Below, in pieces: positions 18,609 through 26,071 of a stretch of 64,000 nt of DNA (position 1 is its first letter; each line of letters opens with the position of its first letter). The DNA lies in contig NZ_JACVMX010000001.1 of NCBI RefSeq assembly GCF_014530035.1, forward strand, positions 372,001 through 436,000. The letters are read 5' to 3'. Made by a program: the position numbers and the translations under genes. The notes under the pieces were generated by a model. That model was not told the origin of the DNA. It saw only the letters and a list, made by a program, of their open reading frames with translations, and did not search any database. Origin of the DNA: Leucobacter sp. cx-328. GTDB lineage: Bacteria; Actinomycetota; Actinomycetes; Actinomycetales; Microbacteriaceae.

Positions 18609-19109
18609 ATGGAGTTAGAAGAGGTGTTTGGCGTTTTGATCTCGGCCTTTGCGGGCTCGCTAGCCGCCGTATTGGTGTCATTTTGGATAGAAGCAAATAG
18701 GCAACGGGGCAGGGCGAAGGCTGACCTCATCTATGCGATTAGTCGACACTGTGAGCGCCTTGGCCAGTATTCCTCCGAGTTTTGGGCAGCTGAGGCGTTT
18801 GCGCGAACGAAATTTCAAGGTTCGGTTATTCCAGGTGCGCCCGAAAAGCCTTCAATTCGTATTTTGGAGGCGGCGCTTCTTAGCGCAGGAAGCTCAATGG
18901 TAGGAGACGCGAAGATGGCTTTAGCGCAAATCGTGAAGCTCGCGAAAGAGGCCGAATCCCAATCGCCAGAAAATCGAGAAGTCATTGCTGAGTGGGAAGC
19001 TGAAGCATCCAGGCTTAACGATCTTGCGATCCTCATCGGCCAATGGGACGGGCGTAAGGCGGCGTTACCGACACCTGCGGATCTAGGTCATGCTGCTGTT
19101 ATGTCCTGA
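18609..19109 (+). CDS. One-helix membrane protein of unknown function
   Basis: 166 residues. An N-terminal hydrophobic helix (residues ~7-28, VLISAFAGSLAAVLVSFWIE) is followed by a basic stop-transfer segment and a mostly helical, charged cytoplasmic domain. TAGCCT (18597-18602) sits six nt before ATG 18609, so it is likely expressed from its own leaderless promoter. It is the last cargo gene before attR. No family recognised. Confidence 0.55.
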   Translation: MELEEVFGVLISAFAGSLAAVLVSFWIEANRQRGRAKADLIYAISRHCERLGQYSSEFWAAEAFARTKFQGSVIPGAPEKPSIRILEAALLSAGSSMVGDAKMALAQIVKLAKEAESQSPENREVIAEWEAEASRLNDLAILIGQWDGRKAALPTPADLGHAAVMS

Positions 19110-19252
19110 TCCCATGCGCTAAGTCATGCACTACCGGCCAAGTATTCGCATGTTTCTCGATGTCAGTTCGGCAGAACACGGGCGTTCGAATCGTTGATTT
19201 CATGCTGATTCTTGCTCTTCGGTGTTTTAGCTTGCCGCTATGCCGTCGGGGG

Positions 19253-19275
19253 TCGAATCCCTCCGGGGGCACGAG
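19253..19275 (+). repeat. attR (23-bp copy of tRNA-Arg 3' end)
   Basis: Exact copy of 13711-13733. Just upstream GTCGGGGGT also matches the tRNA apart from one missing T, so the similarity is not a chance short match. Only the 3' portion of the tRNA is present, so it is not a second tRNA gene. Confidence 0.9.
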
Positions 19276-19288
19276 TAGGTGCAGAAAG

Positions 19289-19328
19289 GCCCCTCAACTT
19301 CGTTGAATATCAGCGAGAGTTGAGGGGC
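19289..19328 (+). terminator. 11-bp hairpin beyond attR
   Basis: GCCCCTCAACT (19289-19299) pairs perfectly with AGTTGAGGGGC (19318-19328), followed by GTTTCTTTG. It was probably the native terminator of tRNA-Arg before insertion of the element. Confidence 0.8.
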
Positions 19329-19354
19329 GTTTCTTTGTTTGGGAGCTTTGTGCC

Positions 19355-20041
19355 CTATGCGCCATTTGGTTGCGGGACGACTTTGAACATTGGGGCCACT
19401 ACATCGAGGATCTCGGTGAGGATTTGTTCGCCGCGTTCGGCATTGCCACCGAAATTTCCGGAGGCAACGAGATAGGCGCCACTGGCGGCAACAGCGCGTC
19501 GGCAAGCCGAAGCCTGACCGTCGTCCCATGACTCGCAAACGAAGGAATCCTCCGCGTGGCCAGCGTCTGGGGCGACCTCGATCTCAATCAGCCCAGGGTG
19601 CACGTAGCCTTCGTACGAGGCGTAAGGTCTAGTGTCGTAGCCCCAGCACTGGAAAACGCCACCGCTGTTGATCTCCTTGAGATGCTATATTGCCTCTTCG
19701 CTCGCGTATCGAATGTGCCAGCCGGCGTCCTCTATTCGGATGGGAATTTGGTCGCTGCAAGTTCCCGAGTCCTTGGCCTCGGGCTGTTTTAGAAGCGTGT
19801 ATTCGCCTACCTGTAGGGGAATGTTCCGGAGGCGGAGCAGTTCATCCTCCGAGTAGGACGGTGCTTCGACCTCTTGTGCTTCTTCCTGAGCAGGCGCAGT
19901 AACCTCCTCTGACGCTTCAGGGGAGACATTTTCTGGTTTCGGTGAAGCTTGACCGTCGTTTGCGGTGAGGAGTGAGCAGCCGGCGACTAATAGTGTCGCG
20001 CTGGCCGCAAGTGCGGCTGCGAGTAGAGCGGGCCTCTTCAT
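19355..20041 (-). pseudogene. Lipoprotein gene interrupted by a single in-frame amber codon
   Basis: One continuous frame of 229 codons except for TAG at codon 119 (19685-19687). The first part has a type II signal peptide with lipobox LVAGC (Cys21), an acidic Pro/Glu-rich linker and a domain ending GWHIRYASEEAI. After the TAG the frame continues HLKEINSGGVFQCWGYDTRP and on to VVPQPNGA with similar composition and paired Cys. A CAG (Gln) to TAG change is the simplest explanation. ATG 20041 has a strong AAGGAG. It is either a recent pseudogene, a truncated 118-residue lipoprotein, or a readthrough case. Family not recognised. Confidence 0.75.
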
Positions 20042-20526
20042 TTGAGAGCTCCTTGTCTGGGTGCCAGTGTTGGATTGTCAAGCTCGAATGCCTGAATTGT
20101 AAGCGTCATCGACGGAATCCAAAAGGGTCTCAGTGGATGGGTTGAATCTCAATCACCTTCGGTGGTAGTTCTAATTCAAACGAGGCCTTGATCGGTGGGC
20201 TCAAACTTGCGCGTGCCGATCGCTAAGTGGTCGAGATGTGAGCGCGCAGCGCCAAGCGGGATCTGTCAACACCGCTGTGCCGGGGTATCCTCGCGCCCGC
20301 AAAACCGAAATTATTAGGCAACACTACTTAACGTCTGATGTATCTGATAGGCTTCATCTGATGAATCCAGATTTGGTGACCTCAATTTCGGAAAACACCA
20401 GATCGCAGTACGAAAATCCTCGACTCTCGATTTCGTTTTTAGGCAAGCTTTACCTTATGCTTGGCGTCGCCTGTGTATCTACTATGCGGGAATTGATGCC
20501 CGTGTCATGCGCGGGCCGCGAACGAA
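20042..20526. other. 485-nt intergenic region carrying an iron box
   Basis: Divergent region between the interrupted lipoprotein gene and the FG-GAP surface-protein gene. Apart from the strong iron box at 20439-20457 and a poor second candidate near 20314, nothing coding is convincing. The long plus-strand frame 20238-20687 overlaps the FG-GAP gene and has no family features. Confidence 0.6.
20439..20457 (+). promoter_or_regulatory. DtxR/IdeR-type iron box
   Basis: TTAGGCAAGCTTTACCTTA matches the DtxR/IdeR consensus TWAGGTWAGSCTWACCTWA at 17 of 19 positions by hand comparison. It lies 70 nt upstream of the first possible start of the FG-GAP gene, with TATCTACTAT (20476-20485) between them as a candidate -10 region. 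Expected behaviour is repression by iron-loaded DtxR/IdeR, that is, induction in iron limitation. Confidence 0.75.
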
Positions 20527-22353
20527 ATGGACCTCATGAGACAACGACATTTGCGGGGCAAAATGAGCCCCGCACTCGCGCTCACAGTGTGCGCGGGACT
20601 CGTCGCAACCGCAGGGTTGACCACCGCGTCGGTGCTGGCAACCCCAACACCCAGTGCCGCAGCAGAAGCAGACTTGACCGAGCCTGAACTGCTCCGCGCA
20701 TGGACAGGTGCGAAGAAGGGCGCCGTCGGCACCGGCCTCACCCCGGAGTCATGCGACTTCACCGGTGACGGCAAGGACGACATCATCGCGAGTGCCTGGC
20801 TGTGGAAGCGCGCACCCTTCGGTGACATCGGCGCCGTGTACGTCATCCCCAACGGCACCGACTCTGGTCAGCTCGACGACCCGACCACCGGCATCACCCG
20901 CATCGAGGGCCCGCAGAAGACCGACATTTCGGTCGGCTTCCGCGTCTCATGCGGTGGCGACGTGAACGGTGACGGCTTCGACGACCTCCTCATCGACGAA
21001 GGCGAAAGCTCACGCGTCTGGGTGGTCTACGGCAACGGTGAACCAGAGAACATCTCGCTCGAATTCCTCGGCGACCGCGGATTCATCATCGACCGCGACG
21101 TCGACGTCGACGCCGGTTACGACACTCAGCTCGCTGCCGTTGGCGATCTTGACGGTGACGGCTTCGATGACATCGGCATTCTCTCGCCCCGTGCAAACGG
21201 TGGCGTAGGCCAGGTGACCATCGTCAAGGGTCGCGACGGTATCGCAACCGTCCACACGGAGAATGATGACGAGGTGCTCATGCGCCTGAACAACTCCGGC
21301 GTCAAGATGATGCGTCTCGCGTTGGCTGGCGATGTAGATGGCGATGGCACGGACGATCTCATCGTCGGCGCACCTGATGCGGCAACGGAAGCTGCCGGCC
21401 GTACCTACACCGGTGTCACCTGGATGGTGTCGGGCACGAGCCGCGGTGACGTCGACCTCACCGGCGACTTCGACGGCTTCAAGGTCGAATGCCCAGCGCT
21501 CGTCCGCAACCGACTCGGTATGTCGCTCGCGACCGTGGGCGATGTGAACGGCGACGGTTTCGATGACTTCATGATCGGTGGCCCCGGAATGAGCGTGCAG
21601 GGCGGATCAGCGATCGTGCTCGGCAGCGATTCGCACGACACCGTCTACACAGACCCCGAATCAACCAACAAGTTCTCGGTCTACAGCGGATCAGCCGACG
21701 AGCTGACCGACCGCGGCTGGTGGATCCAGGACACTGCCACAGGAGCATCGAACCTGCTCGGTTTCTCTGTCGCCGCGGATCCCGCACGCGAAGACTATGT
21801 CGGCACGCTGGTGGTCGGTGAGTTTATCAAGCACCAGGCATTCGCGCTTCCGACCACCGCACTTGGCGACGACAAGGTTATCGACCTTGCGCAGCTCGGC
21901 GAGGACGAAAAGGTCGTCTACAACGACGGCCAGAAGTACCTGGGCCGCACGATCAGCATCGTGCACCAGTTTGGAGCCGACACCTGCACGCAAATCGCGC
22001 TCGGCGGTGACGGCAAGGACGGCAATGGATCTTACAACCTCTTCACCGTGCCGTGGGCACAGGATGCAAACTGCCAGGCCACCGAGGAGCCAGGTGAAGA
22101 ACCCGGTGAGGAACCTGGTGAAGGCGGCAGTAACGGCGGCACCAATGGTGGCGGCGACCAGGGCGGCGGATCCACGCCAAACGACAGCACCAACAACGAA
22201 GCTGGCGGATCCGCCAATACCAACAACAACGCAACCACTGGCGCACTGAGCAACACCGGTGCCGAGCTCGGTGGTTGGCTTACGGCTGGCGCCGCACTGC
22301 TGCTGATCGGTGGAGCAGTGCTCGCTATCCAGATCCGGAGGAAGACCCGATGA
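20527..22353 (+). CDS. Cell-wall-anchored FG-GAP (integrin-alpha-type) repeat protein
   Basis: 608 residues (or 605 from ATG 20536). A signal peptide (ALALTVCAGLVATAGLTT) precedes at least five FG-GAP/EF-hand-like calcium motifs: DFTGDGKDDII, DVNGDGFDDLLI, DLDGDGFDDIGI, DVDGDGTDDLIVGAP and DVNGDGFDDFMIGGP. These indicate a beta-propeller. A Gly/Asn/Glu-rich spacer follows, then LSNTG, a hydrophobic helix and RRKTR, an LPxTG-type sortase signal with Leu-Ser-Asn-Thr-Gly. No clear Shine-Dalgarno sequence precedes the start. The gene overlaps the next by ATGA (translational coupling), and the pair lies behind an iron box, suggesting surface capture of iron or an iron-bearing ligand. That role is inference. 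Confidence 0.85.
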   Translation: MDLMRQRHLRGKMSPALALTVCAGLVATAGLTTASVLATPTPSAAAEADLTEPELLRAWTGAKKGAVGTGLTPESCDFTGDGKDDIIASAWLWKRAPFGDIGAVYVIPNGTDSGQLDDPTTGITRIEGPQKTDISVGFRVSCGGDVNGDGFDDLLIDEGESSRVWVVYGNGEPENISLEFLGDRGFIIDRDVDVDAGYDTQLAAVGDLDGDGFDDIGILSPRANGGVGQVTIVKGRDGIATVHTENDDEVLMRLNNSGVKMMRLALAGDVDGDGTDDLIVGAPDAATEAAGRTYTGVTWMVSGTSRGDVDLTGDFDGFKVECPALVRNRLGMSLATVGDVNGDGFDDFMIGGPGMSVQGGSAIVLGSDSHDTVYTDPESTNKFSVYSGSADELTDRGWWIQDTATGASNLLGFSVAADPAREDYVGTLVVGEFIKHQAFALPTTALGDDKVIDLAQLGEDEKVVYNDGQKYLGRTISIVHQFGADTCTQIALGGDGKDGNGSYNLFTVPWAQDANCQATEEPGEEPGEEPGEGGSNGGTNGGGDQGGGSTPNDSTNNEAGGSANTNNNATTGALSNTGAELGGWLTAGAALLLIGGAVLAIQIRRKTR

Positions 22354-23561
22354 GTATTTCACTACGCAAGACTGGCAAGGTCGCGGCGCTTGCCGTGACC
22401 GCGGTCCTCATCGGTGGCGCGCTCGGTGCGACCACGGTTCCGATGGCGGCGACTGCGGTCGAAGGATCCGCGCTCCCGACCTGCTCCACCACCTTCCACG
22501 ACTCGTTCCAGGCGACCGCCCAGGACGGATCGAAGTACCCCACCTGGCACCCCGCGACTGCGACCGATCCCGCCACCGGCGTCGAGTGTTCCTTCGGCCA
22601 CGAACACGGTGACGATCCAAGCACGTCAAACATCGCTGCGTGGACGATCGAGAAATTGGGCGGATCGGCAACCGGCATCACCTTCGGTTTCGCTGCACAC
22701 ATGTCGATGATGATCGAGGGATCTCCGCATCGGCACGAGGATCATTACGGGCACAAAGTGTTTGTGTTGAACGACGTCAATCTCGTGCGCGAAGATCGTG
22801 AAGGGTACGTAACTTCGTCTGCAGGCACGCCGGTCACCTGCGACTACCTGATCTACACGCATCAGGGATCACACTCAAAAGATGCGCTGAGTAACAACCA
22901 GCACGAGATGCTGTATTCGACGAAATGCAACGATGGCACCGAAATGGTCGTGAACACGCTCACGGGATACGGCAACGCGAACGAATACACCGCGAACTGT
23001 GACCTTCGCACAGTCACAACTGGCGGATCCGCGCTCCCCAACGGCACCGGCGGCGGCCGCGAGATTCCCGATGCGCAGTGCGTGCAGCAGACGGCTGGGC
23101 AGTTCTGGGGTCCGTACGAACTCTGGAAGTCGGATCACACCATCGCGGCCGAGAACGGTGAGGCGCTCGTACGCTTCGATCCCTGGTTCGGCGTGCGCAA
23201 CCCGTCACGTGTGGGTGGCGGGAGCGAAGCGCTTGCGACCGTGTCACTCTCGGACGCAAGCTGGACAACCTGGCCCTGGAACACCGTGACCGAGGGCGTA
23301 CAGAAGGAAGACCCCGCGTCGCCCTTCGATGGCGCGCAGCGCGACGTCTACGTGCAGCACTCAACGCTGAACAATGCCGGCGGATCAACCACGGTTTACA
23401 CCGATGCGTACGGCCAGCGGGCTTCTTCGACGCCGTTCGACGGTGCGATCACGCAGTACGTTGGCGCGGTCTCGAACGCGGATCAGGCCGAGAGCGAGCG
23501 CGTAGCTTCGGGCTTCTCGACTGACTACGGCAGCGGCAACGGGGTGCACGCCTCGAACTAA
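22350..23561 (+). CDS. Secreted His-rich protein of unknown function, coupled to FG-GAP protein
   Basis: 403 residues. Start ATG 22350 overlaps the upstream stop (ATGA) and has GGAGG 10-15 nt before it. A signal peptide of about 35 residues is followed by WHPATATDPATGVECSFGHE (His67, His84) and HGDDP. A dense His cluster HRHEDHYGHK (127, 129, 132, 135) and HQGSH (171, 175) plus Cys45, 80, 164 and 193 follow. No anchor or transmembrane tail is present, so it is exported. The His pattern is compatible with metal or heme binding. I recall similar uncharacterised actinobacterial proteins with a WHP...FGHEHGD block but no named family. Iron-box control of the pair is inferred from position. Confidence 0.75.
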   Translation: MSISLRKTGKVAALAVTAVLIGGALGATTVPMAATAVEGSALPTCSTTFHDSFQATAQDGSKYPTWHPATATDPATGVECSFGHEHGDDPSTSNIAAWTIEKLGGSATGITFGFAAHMSMMIEGSPHRHEDHYGHKVFVLNDVNLVREDREGYVTSSAGTPVTCDYLIYTHQGSHSKDALSNNQHEMLYSTKCNDGTEMVVNTLTGYGNANEYTANCDLRTVTTGGSALPNGTGGGREIPDAQCVQQTAGQFWGPYELWKSDHTIAAENGEALVRFDPWFGVRNPSRVGGGSEALATVSLSDASWTTWPWNTVTEGVQKEDPASPFDGAQRDVYVQHSTLNNAGGSTTVYTDAYGQRASSTPFDGAITQYVGAVSNADQAESERVASGFSTDYGSGNGVHASN

Positions 23562-23580
23562 GCTTCGACGAAAAGTGAGA

Positions 23581-23620
23581 GCCCCCTGCAATGCAGTCTG
23601 AGCGTCATGTTGTAGGGGGC
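23581..23620 (+). terminator. Hairpin between His-rich protein and bacteriocin genes
   Basis: GCCCCCTGCAA (23581-23591) pairs with TTGTAGGGGGC (23610-23620) with one G-U. It lies between convergent genes. Confidence 0.7.
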
Positions 23621-23652
23621 CCGCTCGTGCGCTGGAGTGTTAACGATGTCGC

Positions 23653-23949
23653 TTAGCTCCTATGGAAGTAGGCGGTGTTTCCTGTCTTTGTTCTCGCTAC
23701 GGATGCGTGGGACCATCTTCCTCGACTGATACCCCATGCCTTTTCGGTCATTCCATACCCATTGCGTGCAGTTGACCCGTGGCGCTCACGTGGATGGTAA
23801 TAGTCAGAATAAGTGGAAAGCCGGCCTACCCCATACGACCAGGTGCCTCCTTCGGCACCTCTAGTGACCGCATTTGCGGCGCTGCCGCCGGTGAGAGCAG
23901 CGCCTCCAATCGCGAGTACAAGGATCATGGCCTTCGTTTTGGTGTTCAT
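23653..23949 (-). CDS. Lactococcin-972-family bacteriocin precursor
   Basis: 98 residues. A Sec signal peptide (KAMILVLAIGGAALTGGSAANA) precedes a mature region with the family hallmarks GGTWSYG, SDYYHPRERHGSTA and WSHASVARTKTGNTAYFHRS. Lactococcin 972 is a non-pediocin bacteriocin that inhibits septum formation by binding lipid II. Family operons normally add a polytopic immunity/transport protein and an ABC ATPase. Neither is adjacent here. ATG 23949 has a weak AGAAAG upstream. It lies in the variable zone between the iron-boxed pair and a lipoprotein gene. Confidence 0.85.
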   Translation of the reverse strand: MNTKTKAMILVLAIGGAALTGGSAANAVTRGAEGGTWSYGVGRLSTYSDYYHPRERHGSTARNGYGMTEKAWGISRGRWSHASVARTKTGNTAYFHRS

Positions 23950-24228
23950 TGCTTCACTTTCTGCGATGTGACTGCTTTAACGGAATGGCGCAGCTGGGAC
24001 CTCTTCCAGGGAAGCACTGCTTTTGGTTCAGCGGTGAAAAGCCGTGAAATGTGCGCCAGTTCTCAGCGAGTATAGGTTTCCGCTTTCGGCGTGAATGGCA
24101 GGGCGAGCAACGCTTTCACCTGTCTTGGGAATGCTGTTTTTTGGCGTTCAGATTGCATCATCTGGGTGGAAGGCACGGTCTAGCTATTACTTTCTTGTAG
24201 TCACACGCACCAGACCGTGAGGAACACA

Positions 24229-24852
24229 ATGAATGTTATGAACTATGCCAAAATGCCCGTCTTCATTGGCGTTCTTGGGATATCTGTTGCGTTCTTGGTC
24301 GGTTGTAGTTCGGTGGCTTCAAATACAGATTCAAGTGAAGTAGTCGCGCGTGATGGGACGACCTTTGAAGGGGCCTGGGCAGCGGAATTTGCAAGAGAAT
24401 ACGAACGCACTTCGGGTCAGGAAGTACGCGAAATTCTGAGTGATGGTCAGATTGCCGATGCTGAGCTGCAGTCGACAACAGAATCGTTTCGTTCCTGCCT
24501 AGAACAACTTGGAATAACCATTGTTGATTTCAGCAGTCCAACTGAAATCACCTACAAAGCTCCAAAGAGCCTGGGTGGTGCGGCACGTGAAGATGAACTT
24601 GTCACAGCTTGCCTGGATGAGACAGGGCAGGAGGTGGTCTCGTATCTTTACAAGGCGACCAGGGAGAACCCCACTAACAAGGACGAGCAGGAAGACTACG
24701 TCGCCTGCCTCATTCGGCTCGGAGCAGTCAGCCCAGATTTCACCGTTCGCGATTATCAATCTGCGTTACCACGTGACTGGTATACGGTGCCTGAAGAAGA
24801 GGGTGATGTGGCGCTCGATAAGTGCTACGCGGACCCGAAAGGCGCCAGATGA
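24229..24852 (+). CDS. Lipoprotein with four conserved-looking Cys, unknown function
   Basis: 207 residues from ATG 24229, preceded by GAGGA five nt upstream (GTG 24217 and ATG 24238 are alternatives). Lipobox AFLVGC predicts a lipid anchor. The mature part is acidic with Cys in FRSCLEQLG, TACLDETG, VACLIRLG and DKCYADP, a spacing reminiscent of small actinobacterial secreted proteins stabilised by disulfides. It sits 279 nt from and divergent to the lactococcin-972-like gene. An immunity or accessory role is possible but nothing in the sequence proves it. Codon use is less GC-biased than core genes. Confidence 0.65.
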   Translation: MNVMNYAKMPVFIGVLGISVAFLVGCSSVASNTDSSEVVARDGTTFEGAWAAEFAREYERTSGQEVREILSDGQIADAELQSTTESFRSCLEQLGITIVDFSSPTEITYKAPKSLGGAAREDELVTACLDETGQEVVSYLYKATRENPTNKDEQEDYVACLIRLGAVSPDFTVRDYQSALPRDWYTVPEEEGDVALDKCYADPKGAR

Positions 24853-24863
24853 CGAGCCGCCGC

Positions 24864-25339
24864 TCAGGCTACTTGCGCCTGGACGATCGTGACCTCGTGA
24901 TGGACTGGCGTGTTCACTGAGCGGGCGATGAAACAGTAGTCAGCGACGCGAGCGTGAAGTTCCTCGGCGAGCTCGGGGTCGCTTTCGGCGGTGATCGTCA
25001 CGGTCGGGTTGAGCGTGACGCTCTCAAACTGTCCCGCACCAGACATCTCTTCGATCATGACGCCAGTGGGTGATCTTCGTAGGCAGTTACAACCACGCCT
25101 GCCTGCGCGGCGAGGCCGAGGTGCCAGAGCATGTGGCACTGCGACAGGGCTGCGATGAAGAGCTGTTCGGGGTTCCATCGATCCGCGTCCCCTCTGAATG
25201 CTGGATCAGCCGAAGCTGCGATGGGTGGGAGGCCGAACGCCGAAATATCGTGATTACGCGAGTAGCCGCGGTGCTGCTTTGTGCCTTCTCCGGTGTTACC
25301 CGTCCACGTGATGGCGATTTCGTAGTTGTGGGTGCGCAT
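24864..25339 (-). pseudogene. OsmC/Ohr-family protein with a frameshift
   Basis: Two overlapping frames together give a complete OsmC-like protein. From ATG 25339 the frame reads MRTHNYEIAITWTGNTGEGT and on through ALSQCHMLWHLGLAAQAGVVV to AYEDHPL, then stops. The other frame resumes TGVMIEEMSGAGQFESVTL and ends VNTPVHHEVTIVQAQVA. The junction is near 25066-25073 and needs one extra base. Both catalytic Cys (SQCHM and DYCFIA) are present across the break. OsmC proteins reduce organic hydroperoxides. It is a recent pseudogene or a sequencing error. It lies beside the broken GntR gene and tmm. Confidence 0.85.
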
Positions 25340-25349
25340 GGTGTCCTTC

Positions 25350-25739
25350 TTAAATTCCAGTGAGAGCGTCGCGAGTTGCGAGAATGTGAAGCTCGGCAGC
25401 TTTGCGGGCTTCGCCTGGTTTGCCGGCGTTAAGCGCGTTGAGCATGGCGCGGTGTTCGCGGTCGACACTGGTGTCGAGCTCGGGGTGCCAAGTGTGTGCT
25501 GTGTGCTCACGGTGATGCGATCCCACCATCCCTCGAGAGTGCGCATGATCGCGGAGACCTGCGACGCTGAGCCGCGAGGTAGACGGCCCAGCCTTCAAGT
25601 CCAGCTCTGGCAGCCAGGTGCTCGGCCATCTCAGCCGAATCCATGATGCGCACACGAACACCCTTACCCTATGCGGTTACCAGGCCGGCACCTTCGAGGA
25701 GTTGCAGAGCTGCGGAGCTTCGATAACGACCGTCGTGAC
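25350..25739 (-). pseudogene. GntR/FadR-type (FCD) regulator, multiply broken
   Basis: Reading across frames: GRYRSSAALQLLEGAGLVTA, stop (TAG), GKGVRVRIMDSAEMAEHLAA and RAGLEGWAVYLAA; shift; VSAIMRTLEGWWDRITVSTQ; shift; TWHPELDTSVDREHRAML and ALNAGKPGEARKAAELHI. This is the end of a winged-helix domain followed by an FCD ligand domain with its typical final His helix. The first helices of the HTH are missing. At least one nonsense and two frameshift lesions make it non-functional. It probably once regulated the adjacent osmC and/or tmm gene. Confidence 0.75.
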
Positions 25740-26071
25740 ATGCCTTACATATAGGGGTGTTGCGGCGCCGTTCTGTGCATAAAACGACACGTGTTTTTCC
25801 ACGAGCGGCGTAAGTCTTTCATGACTTGCGCGTCACGTCAATGGCGATACTCGCAAAAAGTGGCTGATCAGCGCAGATATTGCCAAAAACGTATCAACTG
25901 ATACGGTGGAGAGGTTGCCAGTGTGTGAACGGTTGAGACTTCGCGCGTCTCCCGAACGCTGAGCGCTTCCCGTTTCGAACCTCCTTCGATCATCTCGCTG
26001 TTGTTTTGGACCGGGTGGCAGCTCGCGCTGCACTGGCGGCAGCTACGAATGAATGTGAGTGAGGTAGATAA
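25740..26071. promoter_or_regulatory. 332-nt leader region of tmm with a palindrome
   Basis: No gene. CGTATCA-AC-TGATACG (25890-25905) has perfect 7-bp arms and could be the operator of the now-broken GntR-type regulator or of another factor. Hairpin AAGTC...GACTT lies near 25830 and GAGAC...GTCTC near 25937-25953. GAGG at 26061-26064 is the ribosome binding site. I looked for a glycine-type or other riboswitch and did not find consensus elements. Confidence 0.5.

Larger units (their letters stand above)
13711..19275. mobile_element. Decayed integrative element in tRNA-Arg
   Basis: About 5.6 kb bounded by exact 23-bp repeats (attL 13711-13733, attR 19253-19275). A tyrosine-recombinase gene points toward attL, as expected. 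The integrase has a frameshift and two in-frame stops, and phage-like gene fragments remain at 16.5-16.85 kb, so the element is probably no longer mobile. Intact-looking cargo: the Cys-cluster membrane protein (15283-16041), a DUF4238-like protein, a DUF1643 protein and a one-helix membrane protein. Local base composition is visibly less GC-rich than the flanks. Confidence 0.88.

Noticed and set aside
19240-19275. Second tRNA gene at the right end of the element
   Set aside because: Only the 3' third of tRNA-Arg is present; no D-arm or anticodon stem precedes it, so it is attR.
20314-20332. Second DtxR/IdeR box upstream of the FG-GAP gene
   Set aside because: TTAGGCAACACTACTTAAC keeps the left half-site, but the right half fits the consensus poorly. 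It is too weak to claim beside the strong site at 20439.
20238-20687. Plus-strand frame of 149 codons overlapping the iron-box region
   Set aside because: No family features, no ribosome site, and it runs into the FG-GAP gene in another frame.
25905-26000. Possible glycine or other riboswitch before tmm
   Set aside because: GGAGAG and small hairpins are present, but the conserved glycine-aptamer core and other known class consensus elements are not.
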